A stretch of DNA of 64,000 nucleotides from Sphingomonas sp. S1-29. Lineage in GTDB: Bacteria > Pseudomonadota > Alphaproteobacteria > Sphingomonadales > Sphingomonadaceae. Positions 39,839-49,500 of the stretch are shown here, in pieces (within the stretch, counting starts at the first letter, position 1; every line of letters starts with the position of its first letter). A program made the translations under genes and the position numbers. Location of the stretch: positions 1,175,501 through 1,239,500 of the forward strand of contig NZ_CP110678.1 in NCBI RefSeq assembly GCF_026167545.1, read 5' to 3'. Under the pieces are notes generated by a model. The model was given only the letters and a program-made list of their open reading frames with translations, was not told the origin of the DNA and did not search any database.

Positions 39839-40786
39839 ATGACGATGAAAATGACGTTGCTGAAGGTAGGAACGGCGCTCTGGCTCGCCGCGCTGCCCAC
39901 GATCGCGGCCGCGCAGACCGCGCCCGCCGCGCCGGCGCTCACCGCGGCACCCCCCGCCGCCGCCGGACCAGCCTCGGTCGATGCCGATCCCGCCTTGTGG
40001 GCGGTGCGCGACGAGGACACGACGATCTATCTGTTCGGCACGATCCATGTCCTGAAACCCGGCCTGTCGTGGTTCGACGATGCGGTGCGCCGCGCGTTCG
40101 ACCAGAGCGACCAGGTCGTGCTCGAGCTGGTGACGCCCGAGCCGGCGGCGATGCAGGGGCTCATCATGAAACTGGCGGTCAATCCGACCGGGCCGACGCT
40201 GACCGAAAAGCTGCCCGCCGACAAGCGCGAGGCCTATGCCAAGGCGGTGACCGGGCTGGGGCTGCCCGCCAACGCGTTCGACCGGCTCGATCCGTGGTTC
40301 GCCTCGGTCAACCTCAGCCTGCTGCCGCTGCAGAAGCTGGGCTATGACCCCACCCAGGGGGTCGAGGCGCAGGTGAGCGCGGCGGCCAAGGCGGCGGGCA
40401 AGACGGTGATCGGGCTCGAAACCGCCGAGGAGCAATTGGGCTTTTTCGACGCGTTATCGCAGCCGGCGCAGGTGAAGCTGCTGGTATCGACGGTCGACGA
40501 GCTCGACGGGCTGGGGCCGATGATCAAGACGATGGTCGGTGCATGGGCGAAAGGCGACCCCGAGGCGCTGGGCAAGCTGATGAACGACAGCCTGCGCGAG
40601 AGCCGCGAAGTCGCCAAGGTGCTGCTCAACGACCGCAACGAACGCTGGGCCGACTGGATCGAAAAAAGGCTCGAGACGCCGGGGACGGTGTTCATGGCGG
40701 TCGGCGCGGGGCATCTGGCGGGGCATGACAGCGTGCTGGCCAAGCTGACGACGCGCAAGGCGAAGCTGGTGCGGCTGGGATATTGA
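39839..40786 (+). CDS. TraB/GumN-family protein
   Basis: 315 residues. Signal peptide (ALWLAALPTIAAAQ) after MTMKMTLLKVG, then the TraB/GumN domain starting ALWAVRDEDTTIYLFGTIHV, with the conserved GxxH pair, and closing VFMAVGAGHLAGHDSVLAKL. These resemble Tiki-type metalloproteases, predicted periplasmic. Start at ATG 39839 has AGGGAG directly upstream. Confidence 0.88.
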   Translation: MTMKMTLLKVGTALWLAALPTIAAAQTAPAAPALTAAPPAAAGPASVDADPALWAVRDEDTTIYLFGTIHVLKPGLSWFDDAVRRAFDQSDQVVLELVTPEPAAMQGLIMKLAVNPTGPTLTEKLPADKREAYAKAVTGLGLPANAFDRLDPWFASVNLSLLPLQKLGYDPTQGVEAQVSAAAKAAGKTVIGLETAEEQLGFFDALSQPAQVKLLVSTVDELDGLGPMIKTMVGAWAKGDPEALGKLMNDSLRESREVAKVLLNDRNERWADWIEKRLETPGTVFMAVGAGHLAGHDSVLAKLTTRKAKLVRLGY

Positions 40787-40841
40787 CCCGGTCGATCGGA
40801 AACCGCTCGCTTCCAAGCGCAGCGATCGCGAGAGCTAACTA

Positions 40842-41597
40842 ATGCCCAAGATGCGCGTGGACCAGATGCTCGTCGATCGCGGGCTCGCCGAAAGCCGCAC
40901 GCGCGCACAGGCGCTGGTGATGGCGGGGCTGGTGTTCGCGGGTGATCGCAAGGTGGAGAAGCCGGGCCAGGCGATGGCCGAAGACGTGGTGCTCGACGTG
41001 CGCGGGCGCGACCATCCCTGGGTGTCGCGCGGCGGGGTGAAGCTGGCGCACGCGCTGGTGCATTTCGGCTGGGGGGTCGAGGGCGCGGTGGCGATCGATG
41101 TCGGGTCGTCGACCGGCGGGTTCACCGATGTGATGCTCACCAACGGCGCGGCGCGGGTCTATGCGATCGATTCGGGGACCAACCAGCTCGCGTGGAAGCT
41201 GCGGCAGGATGCGCGCGTGGTGGTCCACGAACAGACCAGCGCGCGGATCCTGACCGCCGCGCACATCGCCGAACCGATCGACCTGGTGGTGTGCGACGCT
41301 AGCTTCATCGGGCTTGCCAAGGTGCTCGACCGGCCGCTGTCGTTCGTTCGCCCCGGCGGCCGGCTGCTGGCGCTGATCAAGCCACAGTTCGAGGCGGGGC
41401 GCGGCGAGGTCGGCAAGGGCGGCGTCGTGCGCGATCCAGCGATCCATGCGCGGGTGTGCGACGAGGTCGCGGGCTGGCTGGCCGGGATCGGCTGGACGGT
41501 CGAGGGGGTGGTCGAGAGCCCGATCACCGGGCCCGAGGGGAATGTCGAGTTCCTGATCGCCGCCAGCTTGCCCGACTTAAAGGCGACCCAAGCGTAA
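40842..41597 (+). CDS. tlyA: TlyA-family RNA 2'-O-methyltransferase
   Basis: 251 residues: N-terminal S4 RNA-binding domain (MRVDQMLVDRGLAESRTRAQ) and an FtsJ-like methyltransferase domain with the SAM loop AIDVGSSTGGFTDVML, VVCDASFIGL and the catalytic lysine region LIKPQFE. TlyA methylates rRNA at C1409 and, in some bacteria, C1920; older names call it hemolysin. Single gene. Confidence 0.93.
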   Translation: MPKMRVDQMLVDRGLAESRTRAQALVMAGLVFAGDRKVEKPGQAMAEDVVLDVRGRDHPWVSRGGVKLAHALVHFGWGVEGAVAIDVGSSTGGFTDVMLTNGAARVYAIDSGTNQLAWKLRQDARVVVHEQTSARILTAAHIAEPIDLVVCDASFIGLAKVLDRPLSFVRPGGRLLALIKPQFEAGRGEVGKGGVVRDPAIHARVCDEVAGWLAGIGWTVEGVVESPITGPEGNVEFLIAASLPDLKATQA

Positions 41598-41621
41598 ATT
41601 TCGGGCGATCAAGAAGATCGG

Positions 41622-41647
41622 CATTTCGACAAGCTCAGTGCCAACGG
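41622..41647. repeat. Family A repeat, single copy
   Basis: CATTTCGACAAGCTCAGTGC plus CAACGG. It lies in the 170-base gap between tlyA and tspO; nothing else is recognised there. Confidence 0.8.
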
Positions 41648-41767
41648 AATTGGCGGGTGCGTCTGAAAAAATCGTCCCATCGCGGTGCGATACGGATCAT
41701 TTCATCGCCCGGCGTCTTGGTTTAGGGCGGAGCGCCGCGCGGATGCGGTTCGACGAGAAGGAACGGC

Positions 41768-42322
41768 ATGCGCGAATTAGCGTCACGGGGCCAGTTGCGA
41801 CTATCCTTCCTGCGCTGGGCGGTGGTTACCGTTCCCGCAGTCGTGTTGTTGGGGTTCCTGTCGGGCCGGATTGCGCCGACGGGCTCGGAAAACGCCTGGT
41901 ACATGGCGCTCGCCAAACCCGAATGGCAGCCGCCCGGTTGGGCGTTCCCTGTCGCGTGGACCACGTTGTACGTGCTGATGGGCCTCGCGCTGGCGATCAT
42001 CCTCAACGCGCGCCGGGCACGCGGGCGCGGGCTAGCGATCGGGTTATTCGTCCTGCAGTTGCTGGTGAACCTCGCCTGGGCGCCGCTGTTCTTCGGCGCG
42101 CATCTGGTGAGCTTTGCGGTGATTCATATCGCGGCCATCCTGGTGCTGGCGATCGCCACCACCTTCGCGTTCGGGCGCGTGCGCAGCCTGGCGGCGTGGC
42201 TGATGGCGCCGTATCTGTGCTGGATCAGCTTCGCGCTGCTGCTGTCGTGGGAGATCGATCGGCTCAATCCCTATGGCGAAACCCTTGTGCCATCGGGCGC
42301 GTCCACCCAAATCGAGCTTTGA
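41768..42322 (+). CDS. tspO: TspO/MBR family protein
   Basis: 184 residues with five helices. TspO marks: WYMALAKPEWQPPGWAFPVAWTTLY (the conserved Pro/Trp loop) and LAWAPLFFG then WLMAPYLCWISFALLL. Outer- or inner-membrane porphyrin/cholesterol-binding protein; in alphaproteobacteria it tunes tetrapyrrole and pigment control. Longer than usual (about 160) by an N-terminal extension. Confidence 0.92.
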   Translation: MRELASRGQLRLSFLRWAVVTVPAVVLLGFLSGRIAPTGSENAWYMALAKPEWQPPGWAFPVAWTTLYVLMGLALAIILNARRARGRGLAIGLFVLQLLVNLAWAPLFFGAHLVSFAVIHIAAILVLAIATTFAFGRVRSLAAWLMAPYLCWISFALLLSWEIDRLNPYGETLVPSGASTQIEL

Positions 42323-42341
42323 ACGCTTCGAGGATAGAATC

Positions 42342-42602
42342 ATGCAGACCGAAAACCGCCTGTTCGACGATTTCGCCAAGATCCTGAATGGCGCCGCGGG
42401 CACCATCGCCGGCATGGGGCGCGAGGCCGAAGGCGCCGCGCGCGAGCGTGCGCGCGAATGGATCGGCGGGCTCGACTTCGTCGCGCGCGACGAGTTCGAC
42501 GCGGTCAAGGCGATGGCCGCCGCCGCGCGCGACGAGAACGACGTGCTGAAAGCCCGGATCGACGCGCTCGAAGCCAAGCTGGCACCGCCGCCCGCGATTT
42601 GA
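42342..42602 (+). CDS. ubiK: Ubiquinone biosynthesis accessory factor UbiK (BMFP family)
   Basis: 86 residues. Two helical parts: MQTENRLFDDFAKILNGAAG and a C-terminal coiled coil VARDEFDAVKAMAAAARDEN then VLKARIDALEAKL, exactly the BMFP layout. UbiK assists hydroxylation steps of ubiquinone synthesis with UbiJ in E. coli. ATG 42342 with AGGATAG upstream. Confidence 0.9.
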   Translation: MQTENRLFDDFAKILNGAAGTIAGMGREAEGAARERAREWIGGLDFVARDEFDAVKAMAAAARDENDVLKARIDALEAKLAPPPAI

Positions 42603-42708
42603 GCAACCGTCCACAGGTTTCTGGCCGTCCTTCCCGCAACCCGCTTGCGCGGGGGACGGCGGCGCGACACGATTTGCATCGGGCACCCGGGCCGTGCAAA
42701 GGATAACC

Positions 42709-43212
42709 ATGCTCGAAGAAGCCGAGTTCGACCGCGACGATGCGGCACCCATCGACATGCTGGAGAGCTATTTCGCCGCGCATGGCTGGAGCCATGAGCG
42801 CGACGATGACGAGATCGTCGCGAAGGTGAAGGGCAGCTGGGCCGAATATGAGCTTCGCGCGATCTGGCGCGAGGACGACAATGTCCTGCAGTTCCTGGCC
42901 TTTCCCGACGTCCGCGTCGCCGACGAACGCCGCGCGACGATTTATGAGACGATGGGGCTGGTCAACGAGCAACTGTGGATCGGCCATTTTGAGCTTTGGT
43001 CGACCAGCGGCATCCTGCTGTACCGCCACGCCGCGATGATCGACGGCGAAGGCGGCGGCACGCTGACGCTCGACCAGGCCGAGATGCTGATCGAAAGCGC
43101 GATCGACGAATGCGAGCGCTTCTATCCGGTGTTCCAGTTCGTGCTGTGGGGCGGCAAGACCCCCAAGGAAGCGATCGCGGCATCGCTGATCGAGACGCAG
43201 GGCGAGGCGTGA
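42709..43212 (+). CDS. YbjN domain protein
   Basis: 167 residues. DUF1790/YbjN fold (secretion-chaperone-like): PIDMLESYFAAHGWSHERDD, LQFLAFPDVRVADERR, NEQLWIGHFELWSTSGILLY. Cytoplasmic, function uncertain (motility and stress effects are reported for E. coli YbjN). ATG 42709 has AAGGAT upstream. Its stop overlaps the proC start (GTGA). Confidence 0.88.
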   Translation: MLEEAEFDRDDAAPIDMLESYFAAHGWSHERDDDEIVAKVKGSWAEYELRAIWREDDNVLQFLAFPDVRVADERRATIYETMGLVNEQLWIGHFELWSTSGILLYRHAAMIDGEGGGTLTLDQAEMLIESAIDECERFYPVFQFVLWGGKTPKEAIAASLIETQGEA

Positions 43213-44009
43213 GCGGCGACGCGATGCCGACCTTGTGGCTGGTCGGCGCGGGCAACATGGGCGGCGCGATGCTGCGCTGCTGGGTCGCCAGCGGACTGCC
43301 GACGGCCAAGGTGACGGTGATCGATCCGGGCAGTCCTTCGGTACCCGAGGGCGTGACCGTGGTGGCGGAGGCGCCCGATGGCCCGCTGCCCGAGATCGTC
43401 GTGCTCGCGGTGAAACCACAACTGATCGACCAGGCGCTGCCAAGCCTGCGCAAGGGCGCCGCACCGGTGCCGTTGCTGGTGTCGATCCTTGCCGGGGTTG
43501 AGGTATCGACGCTTGCCGAGCGTTTTGCCGCCGATGCGGTGGTGCGCGCGATGCCCAATCTGCCCGTCGCGATCGGCAAGGGCGTGGTGGCGCTGCATGG
43601 CGATAGCGCCGGACGCGCCGCTGCCGAAGCGCTGATGGCGCCGCTGGGGCTGGTCGAATGGATCGACGACGAGGCGCTGTTCGACGTCGTCACCGCGCTG
43701 TCGGGCAGCGGGCCGGGCTTCACCTATCGCTTCATCGATGCGCTCGCGCAGGGCGGTGCGGCGCTGGGTCTGCCCGCCGATCAGGCGCTGCGGCTGGCGC
43801 GCGCGACGGTCGAGGGATCGGCGATCCTCGCCGCGGGGGCAAGCGAGAGCCCCGGCGTGCTGGCGGATCGGGTCGCGAGCCCGGGCGGATCGACGCGCGA
43901 GGGGCTCAACGTCCTCGACGCCGACGATGCGCTGGTGACGCTGGTCACGCGCACGCTCGAGGCGGCGACCCGCCGCAATGCCGAGATGGCCGCCGCCGCG
44001 CGCGGCTGA
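43209..44009 (+). CDS. proC: Pyrroline-5-carboxylate reductase
   Basis: 266 residues from GTG 43209; ATG 43224 is an alternative. Last step of proline synthesis: P5C plus NAD(P)H to proline. Rossmann motif LWLVGAGNMGGAML, VVLAVKPQ, VVRAMPNLPVAIGKG and the signature LADRVASPGGSTREGL are all present. Coupled to the YbjN gene. Confidence 0.95.
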   Translation: MSGDAMPTLWLVGAGNMGGAMLRCWVASGLPTAKVTVIDPGSPSVPEGVTVVAEAPDGPLPEIVVLAVKPQLIDQALPSLRKGAAPVPLLVSILAGVEVSTLAERFAADAVVRAMPNLPVAIGKGVVALHGDSAGRAAAEALMAPLGLVEWIDDEALFDVVTALSGSGPGFTYRFIDALAQGGAALGLPADQALRLARATVEGSAILAAGASESPGVLADRVASPGGSTREGLNVLDADDALVTLVTRTLEAATRRNAEMAAAARG

Positions 44010-44074
44010 AACCGACGGAACGCCGCTTGCCCCGACCCGTTGTCCCGTCAGACGGATTTGCAACGGAGGCACCC

Positions 44075-44674
44075 ATGACGACGACCACCACCATCGACCG
44101 CGATAGCGAAGGTCGTACCGCCAAGGCCGAGAAGCCCAATCTGGGCCTGCTGGCTGGCGCGGCGACCGCGGGTGCGGCGCTGGGGATGCTGGCGATGATC
44201 GGCCGCAAGGCAGCGGTACAGGCGCCGAGCGCGCTGGCGCGCGACTGGGTCGAGGCGCTGACGCTCGAGCACAAGGCGGTGCTGAAGATCTTCGACGCGC
44301 TCGAGGCGACCGATTCGCGCAACACCACCAAGCGGGCGATGCTGCTGGCGCAGATGAAGCACGCGCTGGTGAAGCACGACGTCGAGGAATCGAGCGTGAT
44401 CTACCCCGCGCTGCGCGAGGCGGGGCAGGTCGAGGCGGCCGATCACCTCACCAAGGATCACGGCTATGTGAAGCAGCACCTGTACGAGCTCGACAACAGC
44501 CCCAAGGATTCGCCCGATTTCCTGATCAAGGTGCGCAAGTTCCGCGCCGATATCGAGCAGCATATGACCGAGGAAGAAACCGAGCTGTTCCCGGCGCTGC
44601 GCGCGCAGCTGTCGGAGGAGAAGAACAAGCATCTGACGAGCGCGATGAACAAGGAAGGGTTCAAGGTCGCGTGA
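44075..44674 (+). CDS. Hemerythrin HHE-domain protein
   Basis: 199 residues. N-terminal helix (LLAGAATAGAALGMLAMIG) that may anchor it, then a hemerythrin-like four-helix domain with iron ligands in LTLEHKAVLKIFDALE, ALVKHDVEESSVIYP, LTKDHGYVKQHLYEL and IEQHMTEEETELFP. Probably binds a di-iron site and senses or stores oxygen or iron. GGAGG lies 8 bases before ATG 44075. Confidence 0.9.
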   Translation: MTTTTTIDRDSEGRTAKAEKPNLGLLAGAATAGAALGMLAMIGRKAAVQAPSALARDWVEALTLEHKAVLKIFDALEATDSRNTTKRAMLLAQMKHALVKHDVEESSVIYPALREAGQVEAADHLTKDHGYVKQHLYELDNSPKDSPDFLIKVRKFRADIEQHMTEEETELFPALRAQLSEEKNKHLTSAMNKEGFKVA

Positions 44675-44681
44675 CGCTTGC

Positions 44682-44703
44682 CCCCTCCCGTGCGCGGGAG
44701 GGG
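44682..44703. terminator. Bidirectional hairpin between hemerythrin and marR
   Basis: CCCCTCCCG-TGCG-CGGGAGGGG, a perfect 9-bp stem between convergent genes. No long T run, so termination is inferred. It also resembles the family C repeat core. Confidence 0.5.
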
Positions 44704-44705
44704 AT

Positions 44706-45209
44706 TTAGCGGCCCAGCATCGCGATGCGCGCGCGTTCCTCGTCGGGGATCAGCCCTTCGAGGACCGCCCAGAAGCCGCCGACCGCGCCCTGCCCTGCGC
44801 TGGCATAGGCTGCCGACAGCCGCTCGCGCAGTTGATCGAACAACACGGTTTCTAGCGCGTTGCCCTCGGCGGTCAGCCGCAGCAGCCGCTGGCGCCGGTC
44901 GCGGTCGCCGGGGCGCATCTCGACCAGCCCGCGCTCGGCGAGATCGCCGAGCACGCGGCCGAGCGACTGTTTGGTGATCGCCAGCAAAGCCAGCAGCTCG
45001 CTGACGGTAAGCCCGGGCTGGCGCGCGATGAAATACAGCGCGCGGTGGTGCGCCCGCCCCAGCCCTTGCACCGCCAACGCATCGTCGACCGAGCGCGTGA
45101 GGTGGCTATAGCCGAAATAGAGCAGCTCGATCCCCTTGCGGATCTCGGGCTCGCGCAGGAACAAGGGCGAGGCGGTACGCAGCGGATCGGGGATCGTTGG
45201 GCCAGCCAT
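44706..45209 (-). CDS. MarR-family transcriptional regulator
   Basis: 167 residues. Winged helix LTVSELLALLAITKQSLGRV then GDLAERGLVEMRPGDRDRRQ, with the DRR wing. Diverges from ilvE across 83 bases that contain the near-palindrome GGCCATGGCGCTCCCATGG, a possible operator. ATG 45209; ATG 45257 is also in frame but would overlap that region. Confidence 0.92.
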   Translation of the reverse strand: MAGPTIPDPLRTASPLFLREPEIRKGIELLYFGYSHLTRSVDDALAVQGLGRAHHRALYFIARQPGLTVSELLALLAITKQSLGRVLGDLAERGLVEMRPGDRDRRQRLLRLTAEGNALETVLFDQLRERLSAAYASAGQGAVGGFWAVLEGLIPDEERARIAMLGR

Positions 45210-45292
45210 GTTGACCTGTTTTGGCAGCGCCCCTACCGTTCGGCAACCCTTGGCCATGGCGCTCCCATGGCGCTTTGACGCTGGATGCCCCG

Positions 45293-46390
45293 ATGCTCGA
45301 TACCGCCACCCTGCCCTTCACGATCGAACCCAATCCCAACCCGGTCGCGGCGAGCGAGCGCGAGGCGCTGCTGGCGAATCCGGGCTTCGGGCGGGTGTTC
45401 ACCGATCATATGGCGATGATCCGCTGGAACACCGAGCAGGGCTGGCACGATGCGCGGATCTGCCCGCGCGCACCGCTGCAGATGGATCCGGCATCGTCGG
45501 TGCTGCATTATGCGCAGGAGATTTTCGAAGGGCTCAAGGCCTATCGCACCGACGACGGCGGCGCGACCTTGTTCCGCCCCGATGCCAATGCGCGGCGCTT
45601 CGCCGAATCGGCGCGGCGGATGGCGATGGGCGAACTGCCCGAGGCGCTGTTCCTCGAATCGATCCGCGCGCTGGTCCGTGCCGACCGCGCCTGGCTGCCG
45701 AGCATCGACGGCGGATCGCTGTACCTGCGCCCGTTCATGATCGCGAGCGAGGTGTTCCTGGGGGTGAAGCCCTCGGCCGAATATCTCTACATGGTCATTG
45801 CCTCGCCCGCGGGCGCGTATTTCAAGGGCGGTGCCCCCTCGATCACCGTCTGGGTGTCGGACGATTTCACCCGCGCCGCCCCCGGCGGCACCGGGGCAGC
45901 GAAGTGCGGCGGCAATTATGCCAGCGGCTTGCTCGCGCAGGCCGAGGCGATCCGCCAGGAATGCGACCAGGTGGTGTTCCTCGACGCGGTCGAGCGCCGC
46001 TATGTCGAGGAGCTGGGCGGCATGAACACTTTCTTCGTGATGGACGACGGCAGCCTGCAGACCCCGCCGCTGGGGGGCACGATCCTGCCCGGCATCACCC
46101 GCGATTCGATTCTGACGCTGGCGCGCGACGCCGGCATGACGGTGCGCGAGGCGCCCTATGCGATCGATGCGTGGGAGGCCGATGCCGCGAGTGGCCGGCT
46201 GCGCGAGAGCTTCGCCTGCGGCACTGCGGCGGTGGTGACGCCGATCGGCCGGGTGCGCGGCACGTCGCGCGATTTCCGTATCGGCAATGGCGGGCCGGGC
46301 GAGGTGACGACGCGGCTTCGCGCGCAACTGGTGGCGATCCAGCGCGGCCAGGCGCCCGATCCGCACGGCTGGGTCGAATACCTGGCCTAA
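45293..46390 (+). CDS. ilvE: Branched-chain amino acid aminotransferase
   Basis: 365 residues, class IV PLP transaminase of the long BCAT2-like type. Last step of Leu, Ile and Val synthesis. Marks: LHYAQEIFEGLKAYR, SLYLRPFMIASE, the PLP lysine in GAAKCGGNYASGL and VEELGGMNTFFV. ATG 45293. Confidence 0.94.
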   Translation: MLDTATLPFTIEPNPNPVAASEREALLANPGFGRVFTDHMAMIRWNTEQGWHDARICPRAPLQMDPASSVLHYAQEIFEGLKAYRTDDGGATLFRPDANARRFAESARRMAMGELPEALFLESIRALVRADRAWLPSIDGGSLYLRPFMIASEVFLGVKPSAEYLYMVIASPAGAYFKGGAPSITVWVSDDFTRAAPGGTGAAKCGGNYASGLLAQAEAIRQECDQVVFLDAVERRYVEELGGMNTFFVMDDGSLQTPPLGGTILPGITRDSILTLARDAGMTVREAPYAIDAWEADAASGRLRESFACGTAAVVTPIGRVRGTSRDFRIGNGGPGEVTTRLRAQLVAIQRGQAPDPHGWVEYLA

Positions 46391-46436
46391 AGCCCCTTCC
46401 CTAACCCGCGTGCGCGGTTATAAGCGCACGCCTTGC

Positions 46437-46511
46437 TGGGGCGTCGCCAAGTGGTAAGGCAGCGGCTTTTGATGCCGCCATGCGCAGGTTCGAACCCTGC
46501 CGCCCCAGCCA
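46437..46511 (+). tRNA. tRNA-Gln (anticodon TTG)
   Basis: Cloverleaf: acceptor TGGGGCG pairs with CGCCCCA (46501-46507), discriminator G, encoded CCA at 46509-46511. Anticodon stem GCGGC/GCCGC with loop TTTTGAT gives anticodon TTG. The T-arm has GGTTCGAACC. Complete and intact. Confidence 0.96.
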
Positions 46512-46574
46512 GCTTTTCACCGCATTTCCGCGCTCGAGCGCGCCGGGTGTGGCCTCGCCGGCCCCCCGCCGCGA

Positions 46575-49500
46575 TTAGTCCGTGATCGCCACCACGTTAT
46601 CGTCGGAGTTGCGATCGACATATTTGTTGTACGGATCGACGCCGGCAAAGGTCGGGCGGCGCGCGGTGACGATGCGGATCTGCTGCTGCCCGCTGCGGAC
46701 CGGGCGGCGTTCGATCGCCACCACGTTGGGCGCTGCGAAGTCGCCCACGCCGGGGCGTGCGGTGAACACGCCGATCTCGATCGTGTCGTTCAGCCGCGCT
46801 TGTTTCTCGACTCCCTTGCCATCGGCATAGGCCTTGCCCGCCGCGACGGTCAGCGTCGTTTCGAACCGCCCGCCGGCGATCGGGCGAACCGTCGCTGCGG
46901 TGGTCTTGAGATCGTAAATGGTGATGCGTTCGAGCAGGTCGGCGACCAGCTGCCGCTCGGCATCGTTGCGCGCGAGCCCGCGGAAGCCTTCGACCAGATC
47001 GGTCGATCGCGCATAGGGCGCACCCTTGAAGCGATAGCGGTCGAGCAACGCCGCGAGCATTGCGTTGACGCGATCCTCGCCCAGCCGGTCCTGCAGCAGA
47101 TACATCGCCAGCGAACCCTTGCGGTAATGGATATAGCCCTGGTTCTCGACCCGGTTGAGCGGGAGCTCCTCGATCGCCTCGCTGCCGCGCGAACGCAGAT
47201 AATTGTCGAGCTCGTATTTCAGGAAGCGGCGGATGCGATCGTCGCCATACATGTCCTTCATCACCATCAGCGCGCCATATTGCGCCAGCGTCTCGACCAG
47301 CATCGTGCCGCCCTGCATGTCGGCGCTGATGAGCTGGTGCGCCCAATATTGGTGCGCCAGCTCGTGCGCGGTGACATAGGTCACATAGTCGATCGCCTTG
47401 GGATCGCGCGTATCGGCGATGAAGCCGATCTTTTCCGAATAGGGAATGGTGCCGGCAAACGCCTGCGCGAAGGCGGCATAGCCGGGAAACTCGACGACCC
47501 GGGCATAGTCGAACTGATAGGGGCCGAACGCGCGTTCGAAATAGCCGAGCGAGCGCTGCATCGCCGCCAGCATCCGCGGGACGTTATAGGCATGGCCGGG
47601 GTGGTGATAGACGCTGAGCGCCACATCGCCCGCACGCGCGGTCGCCTCGGCATAGCGCGCCGACTGGACCGAGAAAAAGGCGAGGATCGGCGCGGTCGAC
47701 ACGAAGCGCGCGGTGCGGCGGCCATCGGCGGTGGTGTCCGATACGCGGCGGCCGGGCGCGATCGGCACCTGATCGGCGCTGGTCGACAGCGTGATGTCGC
47801 TCATCACCCAGCTGGCATTGGCGATGTAGTTGCGCCGCGTTGCCGATATATCCTCGAGCTTGGCCATGCGCTGCTCGGCGGGCAGGCCGTATTTGCGCCG
47901 CTCGGCACGATCGGTGAGCAAGCCGAAGCGCTGCATCCCGATCTGCGGCGCGAATTCGGTGTTGTTGAGGAAGCTGCCATTGGCGACGAGCCGGGTGTCG
48001 TCGCCATTGGCGCGCAGCCCGCGCTGCTCGCGAATCGTCGTGAAGTCGAGCACGGTGCGCGCGCCCGGCGCGAGCGGGGTATCGAAGCGATAGATGCGAT
48101 ATTGGTTCTTCGCGTCGTCGATCGCCAGCCGGGCGCCGGGCACGCCGATACCGGTGATCCGCATCGAGGGATCGGCGGCACGGACGTGCAGCGTCTCGAG
48201 CGGCGCCCCGGTGTCGTTGATCAGCCAGAAGCGGCCGCGTGCCTCCATCCGGCGACGCTCGGGATAGAGATCGACCTTGATGCGCATCGCGGTCGCCGAT
48301 GGCTGGCGCACGGTCTCGTAGCGCAGATAGCGCTTCTCGTATTCGGCGAGCTTGGCATTGTTGTCGTCGCGGGTGCGATAGTCGTTGAGGACGTTCATGT
48401 TCCAGTAGAGGAACCCGCCGGTCGCGCCGAAGACCAGCAGCGCGGCGGCGATGATCGCGCGGGGTGCGCCCATGAGCCGGGCGGGGAGCCGTGCCAGCCG
48501 TGCCTTGAGCCGCGTCTCGGTACCGCGCCGCCACAGCAGATGCGCCAGCACCGCGAGGATGACCGCGAAAGCGCCCCAGTACAGCCGCAGCCACCATCCC
48601 GCCGGCCCGCCGACCTGATCGCCGTTCATGTCCGAAAGCTGCGGCGTGCCAGTGCTGCCGTACAGATATAGCGGGTGTTCGAAGCCGATGTTCGACAGCG
48701 TAATCGTCGCGACGAGATAGACGACCATTAGCGCCCAGCCGACATATTTGTTGGGGCTGAGCGCCTGGAGGAACACCGCGAGCACCGCGATCAGCAGCAT
48801 GTCGATCGACAGCGGGAGCAGATACCAGCCGAGATATTGGCCGAGCTCGATGCTGCCGCCGCCGCGGCTCACCTGGACCAGGATCGCCGCGACGACCGAT
48901 ACCGCCAGCGTCGCGAACAGCACGATCGCCACCGCGAGCGTCTTGGGCACCATATACGCCCAATTGGGCAAGGCGGTGGCATCGACGATCTCGTGCATCC
49001 GCCGATCGCGGTCGCGCCATACGACTTCGCCCGCATAATAGATCGCGATGACGATCGGGATGATGCCGAAACTGCCGAACAGCACTTCGAGGATCGCGAA
49101 GGTCAGCGGCCGGCCGGGGGTGCCATAGGACTGGTTGGCGCCGAGCAGGCCGCCCACCGCATTGGCGAGACCGATCGCCAACAGCACGAAAAAGGCGGGG
49201 CTCTTGAGCACCTGGCCGATCTCGAACCGGCACCGCGCCAGCAACTGGGTACCGCGCGCCGCTTCCGGGTTGGTCGCGGGCAATTTGGTGACGATTGCCG
49301 GCGGCTGCGCGGCGAGCTTGGCCTCGCGCTTGGCCTGCCGTCGCAGCCGCCGCTTCGACATGCCGCGTTCGGCAAAGCTGAACCGGGCATAGGCCAACAG
49401 CAGCGCGAGCGCAGCGACGCCGAACGCCAGGCAGCGATTGACGAGCAATGCACCCTCGAGCGGGGGAATCATCGTATTGGATTCAGCCGCGGTCCAATAA

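Noticed and set aside
46800..48671. Long frame opposite the M1 peptidase domain
   Set aside because: It overlaps the zinc-site coding sequence and has no domain-like features.
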